Source: Flavobacterium frigidimaris (lineage in GTDB: Bacteria; Bacteroidota; Bacteroidia; Flavobacteriales; Flavobacteriaceae). From it: DNA of 64,000 nucleotides. The notes beneath the pieces were generated by a model. That model had not been told where the DNA came from. It did no database searches and worked only from the letters and a program-made list of their open reading frames with translations. The stretch's first letter is position 1, and each line of letters starts with the position of its first letter. The translations under genes and the position numbers were made by a program. The stretch covers positions 310,001 through 374,000 of the forward strand of contig FQWG01000004.1 in NCBI GenBank assembly GCA_900129595.1, in the 5' to 3' direction. Shown here piece by piece: positions 45,378 to 53,701 of this stretch.

Positions 45378-45635
45378 TTATTTTGTTCTGTTAGCGCTAA
45401 TATAAGCAGCCATCGTTTCAATCGACTGGAAAATTGTTTTTCCTTCTTTTGGGTCAACCAATTTAATTCCGTAATCTTTATCTAAAATCACAATTAATTC
45501 AAGCGCATCAATGGAGTCTAAACCTAAACCATCTCCAAACAAAGGATCGTTATCAGCAATATCTTCAATTGCGATATCTTCAAGATTTAATGTAGTAATG
45601 ATTTTATTTTTTAATTCTTCTTTTAATGCTTCCAT
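45378..45635 (-). CDS. Acyl carrier protein, flexirubin cluster
   Basis: An 85-aa acidic four-helix ACP with the phosphopantetheine site GLDSIDALEL (Ser41). It presumably carries the growing polyene chain. It is one of two ACPs in the cluster and starts 2 bases after the stop of the upstream KS-like gene. Confidence 0.93.
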   Translation of the reverse strand: MEALKEELKNKIITTLNLEDIAIEDIADNDPLFGDGLGLDSIDALELIVILDKDYGIKLVDPKEGKTIFQSIETMAAYISANRTK

Positions 45636-45637
45636 GA

Positions 45638-46252
45638 TTATTTATTATATAATGTATTGATATTTTCGTTTGTATATTTTGTGCTTTCTTCTTTACTAAT
45701 CGTGCAAAGAAACGCTTTGTAATCGTTATTAAAAAATTCTACCCATCCACAAAGAACCTTATCTGCCTTATTCGTATTCAACAGAATATCCGAGTAGTTC
45801 GACATAAATTCAGTGTTAAAGGCGTCAAATATAAAGAAAGAATTTTCACTTTTCAGCTGATGACGTATACTTATTTCGCCCAAACAAATATTTGGCAGCG
45901 TATAAACGAAAACTGCAGGGCTTGGAAAGTAGTTTTCTTTGTCTGAAATCGATTTCTGGTATTTAACATCAGTATCCAAACTCGACGATTTATTGGCAAA
46001 AACCAAAGCAATATTGTTTTCCTGATCTGCCGAAGTTATCGGACTCAAAAGCAATTCAGATCCTAAAAAAGCCAGCTTGCTCAAAGCATCCATTTTGAAA
46101 AACTTTGGATATTGAATGTCAAAGTTACGGTACGCTTGTTTAGAAAAATCACCAAAATCGGTTGGTTCTATTTTGAATACAGAAGTTCCGTTCAAAACAA
46201 TTTCGTTGTTTTGGATGGTGATGTAGGATTGTATGTGAGTTTTTTGAGTCAT
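45638..46252 (-). CDS. Truncated-type ketosynthase-like protein (beta-ketoacyl synthase N-terminal family)
   Basis: A 204-aa protein resembling the N-terminal half of a ketosynthase (FFKMDALSKLAFLGSELL; SPAVFVYTLPNICLGEISI) without a nucleophile Cys in the usual context or a C-terminal half. Such small KS-like proteins recur in aryl-polyene and flexirubin clusters and are probably non-catalytic. The frame is open to 46273, but Met8 (46252) gives the better start because a promoter for the divergent small gene lies at 46262-46269. Confidence 0.75.
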   Translation of the reverse strand: MTQKTHIQSYITIQNNEIVLNGTSVFKIEPTDFGDFSKQAYRNFDIQYPKFFKMDALSKLAFLGSELLLSPITSADQENNIALVFANKSSSLDTDVKYQKSISDKENYFPSPAVFVYTLPNICLGEISIRHQLKSENSFFIFDAFNTEFMSNYSDILLNTNKADKVLCGWVEFFNNDYKAFLCTISKEESTKYTNENINTLYNK

Positions 46253-46261
46253 TATTTTTTG

Positions 46262-46269
46262 TAACTTTG
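46262..46269 (+). promoter_or_regulatory. Bacteroidota -7 promoter box for the small divergent gene
   Basis: TAACTTTG fits TAnnTTTG exactly and ends seven bases before the ATG at 46277, supporting a real plus-strand gene inside the minus-strand cluster. Confidence 0.6.
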
Positions 46270-46276
46270 TCAAGTT

Positions 46277-46462
46277 ATGAAATTCTACGAAAAATATCCA
46301 CAGTTAAAACAGAAAAGCTTTTTGTCAAAAGTACTTACGGATACTGTATTTTCTACAATGTCTTTAGAAGACCAACAGGTTTCGAAGAGTAAAGTTGTTA
46401 AAATTGTCGATGCCATTTTAAAAGAGAAAGAATTAAAAGGAAACCAGTTCTTCACTAATTAA
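46277..46462 (+). CDS. Small plus-strand protein inside the flexirubin cluster
   Basis: A 61-aa basic protein (MKFYEKYPQLKQKSF ... KELKGNQFF) without signal or membrane segment, the only plus-strand gene in the 31-64 kb region. A perfect -7 box seven bases upstream and good amphipathic helices (SKVVKIVDAILKEKEL) support it. It sits between the KS-like gene (divergent) and the truncated fic (convergent). Whether it belongs to the pathway or regulates it is unknown. Confidence 0.6.
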   Translation: MKFYEKYPQLKQKSFLSKVLTDTVFSTMSLEDQQVSKSKVVKIVDAILKEKELKGNQFFTN

Positions 46463-46475
46463 TTGGGTTATTAAT

Positions 46476-46697
46476 TTATAATCTCCATTTTCCAGCCCAA
46501 TCGTAAAGTTGTTCAAATGCAATTTTATGAATTTCCAATACAAGCGATGTTGAAATCTCAACATCAGTTTCTAATTCAAAAGTATAAAGCTCAGCTTTTG
46601 CAATTCCGGACGCTTCAAACTCATTGATTTGATTTTTATCTGTTAAGCCAAGTAAATTATCGTCTGCGAACGGTGTCCAATTAGTTTGATTTTCCAT
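46476..46697 (-). pseudogene. Truncated Fic/DOC protein, N-terminal part only
   Basis: A 73-aa frame with the region that precedes the Fic core (LTDKNQINEFEASGIAKAELYTF; LVLEIHKIAFEQLYDWAGKWR), ending abruptly after GKWRL. The catalytic loop HPFxxGNGR and all following helices are absent, so it cannot AMPylate. It starts one base after the stop of the ketosynthase-tail remnant. It probably came with the RhuM gene and was cut when the segment was joined to the small plus-strand gene. Confidence 0.8.
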
Positions 46698-46698
46698 T

Positions 46699-46785
46699 TC
46701 ATTTTTTTAAAATCACCGGTGTATTACAAGTCTCACTTATGCCATTTTCATCAAAACCTGTTAAGAAAGACTTGCTTGTTTTCAT
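46699..46785 (-). pseudogene. Remnant of a ketosynthase 3' end
   Basis: A 28-codon frame (TGFDENGISET, then CNTPVILKK and stop) aligns with the last part of the intact ketosynthase upstream (KGFDEMGVSES, then CNTAVVFEKVK). About 25 codons in between, including SGFGG, are missing. Shared DNA blocks (TCATCAAAACCT and GTATTACAA on the plus strand) confirm the relation. Its start overlaps the RhuM stop (ATGA). It is too short to work and marks a duplication or insertion event. Confidence 0.7.
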
Positions 46786-47786
46786 TTTTTCTTTCCTATT
46801 TTTTTAATTTCCTTATCAAAATCTGAAATTATTTTTTGAGTTTTATTAAACTCATCATATTCTTTAATGGCTTTTTTATCAGCTTGAATTTTTGATATTT
46901 TGCCTTTTCCTTCTAAAATTTTATATTCATTGAATGAAAGAAATTTATTTACACTTGTAGCTAATTGCTCCATTGTAAAAGTATTTTCACGTTCGATCAA
47001 ACCTTCAATATAATCAAAGTAACCTGTAACGGTTCTTTCAAGTTGACTTATTTCTTTTTCTTGTAAATAATTTTTAGCAACAATTACATCCGATTTTAAT
47101 ATTCTTCCGTCGGGAGCATTTTTCCAACTGCTAAGTCCCATGTTATCTTTCTTTTTATCTGCATTTTTATGGATAATTTCTGCAGCAGTATTTCCAGTTA
47201 TAGCAAAGTGAAATTTATTTTGAACCATAGCATAAAAATTCTTCGTTACTTCTGAATTTTTATCATAATCGATACTACATTCTGCAAAAATGTCACTTAC
47301 TTGCTGATAAATTCTACGTTCGCTGGCGCGGATAGAACGAACTCTGCGTAATAATTCTTTAAAGTAATCTTTGCCGAAAACAGTTTTTCCTTGTTTTAAT
47401 CGTTCATCATCTAGAACAAACCCTTTTATAATATATTCTTTTAAGGTTTGGGTTGCCCATATTCTAAATTGCGTTGCTTTTGCAGAATTTACACGATAAC
47501 CGACAGAAATTATGACATCAAGATTGTAATATTCAAGATCTCTATTAACTAATCTTTCACCTTCTTGTTGAACTGTTCGGAAATTCCGAACAGTTGCCTC
47601 TTTTTGTAGTTCGTTAGATTCGAATGTATTAGCTATATGCTCGCTAATTGTTGATTTTACTGCGCCAAAAAGCTCACTCATAGCTTTCTGTGTAAGCCAA
47701 ATTGTTTCGTCTTGCACAAAAACATCTACTCTTACTTTTCCATTAGGATTGTCGTAAATTAGAAATTTAGTTTCGTTATTCTCCAT
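46782..47786 (-). CDS. RhuM-family protein
   Basis: A 334-aa member of the RhuM family, first noted on a Salmonella pathogenicity island. The N-terminal block IWLTQKAMSELFGAVKSTISEHI resembles a winged-helix DNA-binding motif, followed by the conserved YYNLDVIISVGYRVNSAKATQFRIWATQTLKEYI (here split over residues 86-119) and a Lys-rich C-terminus with a coiled coil. The biochemical role is unknown; such genes occur in mobile islands, often with fic genes. It begins 1 base after the stop of a ketosynthase gene inside the pigment operon, so it is foreign to the pathway. Confidence 0.88.
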   Translation of the reverse strand: MENNETKFLIYDNPNGKVRVDVFVQDETIWLTQKAMSELFGAVKSTISEHIANTFESNELQKEATVRNFRTVQQEGERLVNRDLEYYNLDVIISVGYRVNSAKATQFRIWATQTLKEYIIKGFVLDDERLKQGKTVFGKDYFKELLRRVRSIRASERRIYQQVSDIFAECSIDYDKNSEVTKNFYAMVQNKFHFAITGNTAAEIIHKNADKKKDNMGLSSWKNAPDGRILKSDVIVAKNYLQEKEISQLERTVTGYFDYIEGLIERENTFTMEQLATSVNKFLSFNEYKILEGKGKISKIQADKKAIKEYDEFNKTQKIISDFDKEIKKIGKKK

Positions 47787-47787
47787 T

Positions 47788-48927
47788 TCATTTCACTTTT
47801 TCAAAAACCACAGCCGTATTACAACCTCCAAATCCGGAAGCCGTCTTCAAAAAATACTCAATAGTTGTCTCTTCGTTTTTCTCAATAATATTTATCGATT
47901 CACTTACCCCCATTTCATCAAAACCTTTCGATTCAAAAAGCATATTTTGGTTTACAGATTCTATCGCGATTACGGTTTCTAATAATCCCGAAGCGCCTAA
48001 GGTATGACCGTAAAAACCTTTTAAACTATTTATAGAAACGTTTTGCAAACCCAAACGATTTAAGGCAATGGCTTCCATTTCGTCATTAAACGGAGTTGCT
48101 GTTCCGTGAGCTGAAATATAGTCGATTTTGTCCACTTCAATTTGGGCTTCTTTCAAAGCATTCTGAATACTTCTAAACAAACCTTCACCCGTTCTTGACG
48201 GACCCGAAATATGGTTGGCATCGTTTATCGAACTGTCTCCAATCACTTTTATTTTTGCGGTTGCCGGATTCGCCGAAATTAAAACAGCAGCCGTTGCTTC
48301 GCCTAAACTTACTCCGGTTCTGTTTTTAGAATACGGTTTACAAGGCAATTCGCTCATCGCCTGAAAAGAATTAAAACCGGACAAAACAAATTCTGAAACT
48401 TCATCTCCGGCTACAACAAAAACATTATCGTACAACTCAGACTGAATCATTCTTTTAGCAACCGAAACCGCTAAAATTCCGGAAACACAAGCATTCGAAA
48501 CTACAATTGGTTGTGTTTGGAAGTTGAAGAAATCAGCAACATTTTTTGCCAAAATATCTAAATGTGCACTATTAAAACTTTCCTCTGAATTGTTTTTCAA
48601 TGCTGTAACATTTCCTTTTGTGGTCGAAAGTATAAAAGCTGTTTTCGAATTTAATTCGATTCCGGATTTTTTGATAATCGGCTCTAAAGCCAAAATCATC
48701 ATTTTTTCTAAGCGGGAATATTTGGTGTCAGTACTGATTTTCTCAAAAGCACTGTTTATTTTTTCATTACTAATAATCGAAGCATAAAACGGAATTGGCA
48801 TTAAAGCAATATCCTGATGCAATTGAATACCGGAATCGCCGCGAACAATCGCTTCAATGTTTGATGCAACATCAAAACCTAAAGGCGTGATACAATTCGT
48901 TTCGTTGATATATACTTCTCTTATCAT
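47788..48927 (-). CDS. Beta-ketoacyl-ACP synthase, flexirubin cluster
   Basis: A 379-aa KS with a full triad: Cys147 in SNACVSG, His274 in SAHGTATP, His308 in GFYGHTLGA. The C-terminus ends SGFGGCNTAVVF, as in FabF. It is shorter than E. coli FabF (413 aa). It could initiate or extend either the polyene or the alkyl chains feeding DarB. A homologous but decayed copy of its 3' end lies beyond the RhuM gene. Confidence 0.9.
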   Translation of the reverse strand: MIREVYINETNCITPLGFDVASNIEAIVRGDSGIQLHQDIALMPIPFYASIISNEKINSAFEKISTDTKYSRLEKMMILALEPIIKKSGIELNSKTAFILSTTKGNVTALKNNSEESFNSAHLDILAKNVADFFNFQTQPIVVSNACVSGILAVSVAKRMIQSELYDNVFVVAGDEVSEFVLSGFNSFQAMSELPCKPYSKNRTGVSLGEATAAVLISANPATAKIKVIGDSSINDANHISGPSRTGEGLFRSIQNALKEAQIEVDKIDYISAHGTATPFNDEMEAIALNRLGLQNVSINSLKGFYGHTLGASGLLETVIAIESVNQNMLFESKGFDEMGVSESINIIEKNEETTIEYFLKTASGFGGCNTAVVFEKVK

Positions 48928-48939
48928 TTTATCTTAATT

Positions 48940-49032
48940 TCTGGCTGCTAAATGGGCCACAGATTGTACGGATTAAACGGATTAACGCGGATTTTTATTA
49001 ATTTTAATTCGTGAAAATTAGTGTAATTCGTG
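48940..49032. repeat. Recurrent intergenic repeat before the ketosynthase gene
   Basis: Contains GCCACAGATTGTACGGATT, AAACGGATTAACGCGGATT and AATTCGTGAAAATTAGTGT, the last resembling the element at 40187-40234. Phased ACGGATT/ACGGATT/GCGGATT units suggest a Flavobacterium intergenic repeat family. Confidence 0.55.
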
Positions 49033-49040
49033 TTTGTCTT

Positions 49041-49490
49041 TTATTTTAATAATCCCACTTTTCGTTTCCATTCTTCATAGAAAGGAGGATTTGTCAGCAT
49101 TAGATTTCCGTCGCCGTCTAAAAATACCTGAACGGTTTCTCCAGTACAGGCCACTTCGCCTTTTGCATCTAATATTCTAAAACGATAGATCATTTTGGCA
49201 GCAGGAGTATCGACAACCGTTGTTTCTATGGTTACGACATCACCGTAGCGTAAAGACAATTTATGTTCGCATTTTGATTTTACGATTGGAGTCGTATAAC
49301 CGGTATTGCCAATATCCAAATAGGTAAGTCCGTGTTGGCGGCCAAACGCTTCTCGTCCATCTTCAAAATAGGTAATATAATTGCCATGCCAAACGATTCC
49401 AAGCGGATCAGTTTCGTTAAAACGAATTCTGATTTCGTGAGAAACGGTTAGTTCAGTGGCTTCGTTATACTGTTCTTTTCTTTTTGTCAT
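49041..49490 (-). CDS. Hotdog acyl thioesterase (YbgC/FadM type), flexirubin cluster
   Basis: A 149-aa hotdog protein with the YbgC-type active site RFNETDPLGIVWHGNYITYFEDGREAF (Asp in TDPLGIVWHGN, residues about 27-37). It cleaves acyl-CoA or acyl-ACP thioesters. In this setting it might release stalled intermediates or hand over the polyene acid. Its start overlaps the upstream permease gene by 26 bases, so the two are co-translated. Confidence 0.88.
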   Translation of the reverse strand: MTKRKEQYNEATELTVSHEIRIRFNETDPLGIVWHGNYITYFEDGREAFGRQHGLTYLDIGNTGYTTPIVKSKCEHKLSLRYGDVVTIETTVVDTPAAKMIYRFRILDAKGEVACTGETVQVFLDGDGNLMLTNPPFYEEWKRKVGLLK

Positions 49491-50754
49491 AAAATAAGGC
49501 TATAGATGTTGTGATAATAAAGAACAAAAATAACAAACTTATTTTTGGGATGATTTCGAGGAAAGAAACGTTGCGCAATAAAACATCGTAGAAAGCTTCT
49601 AATCCCCAATTCATAGGTGATGATTTAGCGATATATTGCATAATAGTTGGCATGGCAAAAACAGGCACCCAAACACCACCAACGGCAGCGAGAATAAGGA
49701 CACTTGTCGCGCCAAACGGAGCTGATTGTTCTTGTGTATTGGCTACGGTTCCTAATAAAATACCGAAACCAATGGCAGCAAAACCGGAGAATAAAGCCAC
49801 GACACTCATTAAAAATAAATGACCTTCAATATTTAAGGAAGGCAAACCAATATGCGGAAATAAAAAAACCGCCACAGCCACCATCATATAAAACTGAATC
49901 ATACAAATGGCTGAATAGGTAATGGTTTTACCAATTATCACCACTAAATTAGAAACCGGATTGGTCAATAACCGAACAAAGGTTCCTTGTGATTTTTCTT
50001 TTACAATATTAATAGATAACGGAATCACGATAAAAAATATCGCAAAAAGTGTCCAGGCCGGAACGTTATGCTGTACCGAGTTTGGTCGAACTTCTTTGTT
50101 GTTTATTTTCGGAATTATTTCTTTGAAAGTAATGAAACTCTTTTGATCGAATTCAACAGTTCCTTCTCCCAATTGATTTTGGAACGTGGTGTAAATGGAT
50201 TTGGTTTCGATTTGAGAAATCATCTTGTCAATCGAACTCATCACGGCATTTTTGAAACTCATCTGAACCGCCGGATCAAAATACAATTTTACTTCCTTTT
50301 CCCTGATTACTTTAGGTTTTTCTGTTTGTGCTGTAGAATCGGTTTCTGTTAAGCCCATTTTACTGATAATGTTCTCAACATTCTGATCGATTTTGGTTTG
50401 TAAGTCGATACTTAAATCTTTGGGAATCACAATCGCCAATTGGAATTTTCCTTTGTAAACGGCCTCTTTTGCCACTTCTTCGGTAATGGTTTTATTGTCG
50501 ATTTGCGTGATAACACTAAACAAATTGCTTTTTTCAAGATTATCAAAAACGGTTTTAGACACAGAACCGTTGTCATTATCAACCAATAAAATTGGAATTT
50601 TATTGTCGCTAATGGTTTTAAAAGTACTGTCCTGAATTAAAGTTACCGTGATTACCAGTACCAACGGCATGATAAACAGAATAATCAATCCGCCTAAATC
50701 TCGTTTCAGTAAAAGGAATTCTTTTACGACTGACATCCAAATTTTATTGACCAT
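49465..50754 (-). CDS. ABC-2 type exporter permease, flexirubin cluster
   Basis: A 429-aa ABC-2 permease. One N-terminal helix (about residues 20-42) is followed by a large extracytoplasmic domain (about 45-235), then five helices in the C-terminal half (NVPAWTLFAIFFIVIPLSINIVKEK, here split at residue 244). This is the DrrB/YhgE-like plan for lipid or drug export. It overlaps the ATPase gene by 11 bases and the thioesterase gene by 26. It likely moves a pigment precursor or lipid across the inner membrane. Confidence 0.9.
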   Translation of the reverse strand: MVNKIWMSVVKEFLLLKRDLGGLIILFIMPLVLVITVTLIQDSTFKTISDNKIPILLVDNDNGSVSKTVFDNLEKSNLFSVITQIDNKTITEEVAKEAVYKGKFQLAIVIPKDLSIDLQTKIDQNVENIISKMGLTETDSTAQTEKPKVIREKEVKLYFDPAVQMSFKNAVMSSIDKMISQIETKSIYTTFQNQLGEGTVEFDQKSFITFKEIIPKINNKEVRPNSVQHNVPAWTLFAIFFIVIPLSINIVKEKSQGTFVRLLTNPVSNLVVIIGKTITYSAICMIQFYMMVAVAVFLFPHIGLPSLNIEGHLFLMSVVALFSGFAAIGFGILLGTVANTQEQSAPFGATSVLILAAVGGVWVPVFAMPTIMQYIAKSSPMNWGLEAFYDVLLRNVSFLEIIPKISLLFLFFIITTSIALFYDKKKRTV

Positions 50755-51496
50755 CTCTAAAATCTTTACCGGTTAATGAAATAAAAACTTCTTCAAGATT
50801 GCGTGCTTCATCTGTCGAATCAATTAGACTTGATGGTGTTCCCTGCGCATAAATTCTGCCTCGGTCCAGAATGGCGATATTGGTACAAAAATCTTCGGCT
50901 TCAGCCAAATGATGCGACGTATATATAATCGTAGTTCCATTTTGATTGAGAACTTTCAAATAATCGATAATGGCATTTTTAGACTGAACATCAACACCAA
51001 CAGTTGGTTCATCTAAAAACAGGACTTTAGGATTGTGCAAAATTCCGGCAATCAGATTCACTCTTCGTTTCATTCCGCCTGAGAAAGTTTCGATGCGTTT
51101 GTCGGCGAATTTTAACAGACCTAAAAGATCTAAAGTTTCAACGACTTTATCTTTAAGGTAGGAACCTTTTAAGCCGTACATACTTCCAAAATAATGGAGA
51201 TTTTCTCTTGCTGTCAAAGTAGGATAGAGCGCATATTCCTGAGGAACAACTCCAATAATTTTTTTAATTTTAGAGGAATGATTCGTGTAGTTCAGGTTAT
51301 CAATGGTAAAATGTCCGGAAGTGGGTTTGATCAATCCGCAAAGCATGGAGATTAAAGTGGTTTTCCCGGCACCATTTGGGCCAAGTAAACCAAAGATCTG
51401 TCCTTCGTTGATATCCAGAGAAACATCGTTCAAAGAATACTGGTCTGCATCTTTGTACTTTTTCGAAAGGGATTCTATTTTTATAATGGGTTTCAA
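50744..51496 (-). CDS. ABC exporter ATP-binding protein, flexirubin cluster
   Basis: A 250-aa ABC ATPase with Walker A GPNGAGKTT (about residues 38-46), signature FSGGMKRR, Walker B VLFLDEP and the switch His in YTSHHLAEAE. It belongs to the DrrA/CcmA-like group of exporters. It pairs with the overlapping ABC-2 permease. Confidence 0.93.
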   Translation of the reverse strand: MKPIIKIESLSKKYKDADQYSLNDVSLDINEGQIFGLLGPNGAGKTTLISMLCGLIKPTSGHFTIDNLNYTNHSSKIKKIIGVVPQEYALYPTLTARENLHYFGSMYGLKGSYLKDKVVETLDLLGLLKFADKRIETFSGGMKRRVNLIAGILHNPKVLFLDEPTVGVDVQSKNAIIDYLKVLNQNGTTIIYTSHHLAEAEDFCTNIAILDRGRIYAQGTPSSLIDSTDEARNLEEVFISLTGKDFRDGQ

Positions 51497-51503
51497 AATA
51501 TAT

Positions 51504-52502
51504 CTAGCTAATCGCTTTTTTTAGTTTCTTGAAAAAGATTTCTTCTCTGTTGGCAATGCTCAAAAGTTCATCGGCAATGGCATTGTAAGCATCTTCTTTG
51601 GCACTTCTGTTTTTGTAAATTCTCGAAGCTTCTACAGCAAAATCTCGCCATGAATCTCCAATTAAGGTCATTTCTTTAGAAAGTACCTTTAATTCTTCAT
51701 TGTTTAAAATAACGGAAGCTTCTTGTAAAAACGCAGCATAAATAAATCGAAAACCTCCGCCTCCGGTTCCAATTTCTTCCTGCATACGCACCATTTGTGC
51801 CAGGTAATGATTGGCTTTTTTGGTTCCGTGTTTTACGGGCCATTTACGGATTTGTTTTGATACGAATTTAATTCCGCGTACACCAACAATTGGCATTGGC
51901 GCCAACATATCACGACAAGTATTTTTGATTCCTTTGATGATGGCACTTTTTAGATCAACATTTGCGGGAATCTGAATCGGGTAATACATTTGTCCTCTTG
52001 GGGCAAAAGCGCCTTTGGCAAAACGTACTTTGTCTAGTTCGTCATGTGTCAGAGTGGTAACGGTTTCCATAACAGGATCGCTCACTAAATAATCAGTTTC
52101 AGTTTTTCCGTAAACGACTAAATTGTGTGCGTTGAAATGAAAGCGATATTCATCCGGAAAATAACTCAAATGATACACTCCAACTTGTAATCCGGTTGGG
52201 ATATTGTTTTTTAAATTTTCATCCAAAGCTTTATTTGCATTTGCAGGAGAAGAAAATTTTTGTCTTTTTATTTTTAAATTTAAACGGCTGGCCAGTTTAT
52301 TAAAAATTTGTCCCGGCAAAGTTCTGTAACTGATTGCAGGTGCATGATTTACTTTTAGAAAAGGCAAATACACAAAGAAAAGTCCGGAACCAATACCAAA
52401 AACCATAGGTTCGCTGATGTTGAGTCCGCTGTTTTTTAACAAATTCGAAGCAACTCCATTCTCACAATGTGCGGCTTGATGATGTGTAAAATTAGTTTGC
52501 AT
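51504..52502 (-). CDS. BtrH-like acyltransferase-domain protein (BtrH N / DUF4872)
   Basis: A 332-aa protein starting with the BtrH-type motif HHQAAHCENGVASNLL, where Cys13 would be the nucleophile, followed by FGIGSGLFF and the His/Asp-containing FNAHNLVVYGKTETDYLVSDP. BtrH of butirosin biosynthesis transfers an acyl group from an ACP to an amine. By analogy this protein could move the aryl-polyene acyl group from ACP to the dialkylresorcinol hydroxyl to form the flexirubin ester; that is a hypothesis. It overlaps the upstream gene by one base. Confidence 0.8.
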   Translation of the reverse strand: MQTNFTHHQAAHCENGVASNLLKNSGLNISEPMVFGIGSGLFFVYLPFLKVNHAPAISYRTLPGQIFNKLASRLNLKIKRQKFSSPANANKALDENLKNNIPTGLQVGVYHLSYFPDEYRFHFNAHNLVVYGKTETDYLVSDPVMETVTTLTHDELDKVRFAKGAFAPRGQMYYPIQIPANVDLKSAIIKGIKNTCRDMLAPMPIVGVRGIKFVSKQIRKWPVKHGTKKANHYLAQMVRMQEEIGTGGGGFRFIYAAFLQEASVILNNEELKVLSKEMTLIGDSWRDFAVEASRIYKNRSAKEDAYNAIADELLSIANREEIFFKKLKKAIS

Positions 52503-52906
52503 TAATCTGTTTTAATATTTTTTAATTCAGCTACCGAAATTTCGAAAGCATCGGCATATTTTTGTAAAATGGTATCGCTTAGTTTAGCAAAAACGGTTGG
52601 CTTAAAATGTCTTTTTACGCGCCATTTCCACATTCCAACATAACTTGCCAGAATAGTAAGATCCATTTTAGAGCGTTCCATATAATAGCAAATTGGGCTT
52701 ACTTCGCCAATTTGAACTTGTAATTTTGCTTCGGCAATTCGTTCGTTTATTTCGTCTATTGAATTGGATAGTGCAATAGATTTAGGTTCCCAACCTGTAC
52801 TTAGAGTAGTGGTATAATCGCCATTTTCATCGGTAGCATATAAAAGCTCTTTAACGTTGTTCGCGGTTAAGTTGCTTTTGTCTTGTGGTACTTTTTCTTT
52901 TTCCAT
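52502..52906 (-). CDS. Small protein with a possible HTH-like C-terminus, flexirubin cluster
   Basis: A 134-aa protein. The N-terminal half is disordered or coiled (Glu/Lys/Ser-rich). The C-terminal half, MDLTILASYVGMWKWRVKRHF ... LSDTILQKYADAFEISVAELKNI (residues about 78-130), follows the spacing of a Cro/C1-type helix-turn-helix, with the end resembling LAEALGVSLDEL. A regulatory or partner-binding role is possible. Its stop and the next start overlap by one base (operon). Confidence 0.7.
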   Translation of the reverse strand: MEKEKVPQDKSNLTANNVKELLYATDENGDYTTTLSTGWEPKSIALSNSIDEINERIAEAKLQVQIGEVSPICYYMERSKMDLTILASYVGMWKWRVKRHFKPTVFAKLSDTILQKYADAFEISVAELKNIKTD

Positions 52907-52921
52907 TTCATTATTAATTTA

Positions 52922-53230
52922 TCAGATACATAAGGCGAATGCGATACATACACTAATTATTAAAAACCCCAGATTTGCGAAAGCTAAATTTTGTTTTTTC
53001 TTCACAAATAAATAAATCATCTCTATCAGCATTCCCACGCAAAACGCCTGGATTGCCATAAGTTCTATAATAAAGAACCCTAAACCAGTATCAAAATGTT
53101 TGTGATCATCTCCATGACAATGTGAATGCCGATCAACGGTAAGATACCAAAGTAAAAAAAACGATCCAATTAATAATACTAAAATTCCAATCCGGATTAA
53201 TAAATGCAGAATGATTTTTTTAGCATTCAT
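52922..53230 (-). CDS. Small membrane protein of the flexirubin cluster
   Basis: A 102-aa protein with three hydrophobic segments (about residues 8-30, 45-70, 78-101) and a His-rich loop (DRHSHCHGDDHKHFD, about 32-46) facing out, which could bind metal. It sits between the dehydratase pair and the HTH-like gene, one base after the upstream stop. Family unknown. Confidence 0.7.
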   Translation of the reverse strand: MNAKKIILHLLIRIGILVLLIGSFFLLWYLTVDRHSHCHGDDHKHFDTGLGFFIIELMAIQAFCVGMLIEMIYLFVKKKQNLAFANLGFLIISVCIAFALCI

Positions 53231-53701
53231 TTACACCGAAACGATCTTTTGAATGAACAAATTAATTTCACATTCTAAAAGTAATTTATGTCCCCATATA
53301 CTTTCGCAGCGCATGGTGCACAATGTATAATCGTCGCCTTCGAATTTTGAAACCAGGGTTGCTTTGGTAATAATTGTATCACCCACTTTTGGGAGTAAAT
53401 GTATTTTAAGGTTTTTTATCGCACTGATAAAACCCAATACATTTACGTTTTCATTTTCTGTTCCGTCTTCGTCAAAAAAATACTTTTTGCCTACAATAGA
53501 CGAACAGGTTTGTGCTGTATTTTCGATTAAACCGGCTTCGATAAAAATGTTATTGTCAATAAAAATATTGTCTTCTTTTATCAGGAAGATGGTCTCTACA
53601 AAATTAGAATCTATATCCAAAATTAAATCCACCATAAGCATTGGCGCTCGGTGCGGTAAGTAATTTTGTATATCAACTCCGGTTTTCATTGTTGCTGTCA
53701 T
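53231..53701 (-). CDS. Hotdog 3-hydroxyacyl-ACP dehydratase-like protein A
   Basis: A 156-aa hotdog-fold protein with the FabZ-like opening YLPHRAPMLMVDLIL and IEAGLIENTAQTCSSIVG, where Glu takes the catalytic position of the ApeI/ApeP family. It likely works with the protein encoded just upstream (4-base overlap) as a heterodimer that introduces the polyene double bonds. Confidence 0.85.
   Translation of the reverse strand: MTATMKTGVDIQNYLPHRAPMLMVDLILDIDSNFVETIFLIKEDNIFIDNNIFIEAGLIENTAQTCSSIVGKKYFFDEDGTENENVNVLGFISAIKNLKIHLLPKVGDTIITKATLVSKFEGDDYTLCTMRCESIWGHKLLLECEINLFIQKIVSV

Noticed and set aside
46476..47786. Toxin-antitoxin pair formed by RhuM and Fic
   Set aside because: The Fic gene has lost its catalytic part, no small antitoxin-like gene is linked, and RhuM is not an established antitoxin.
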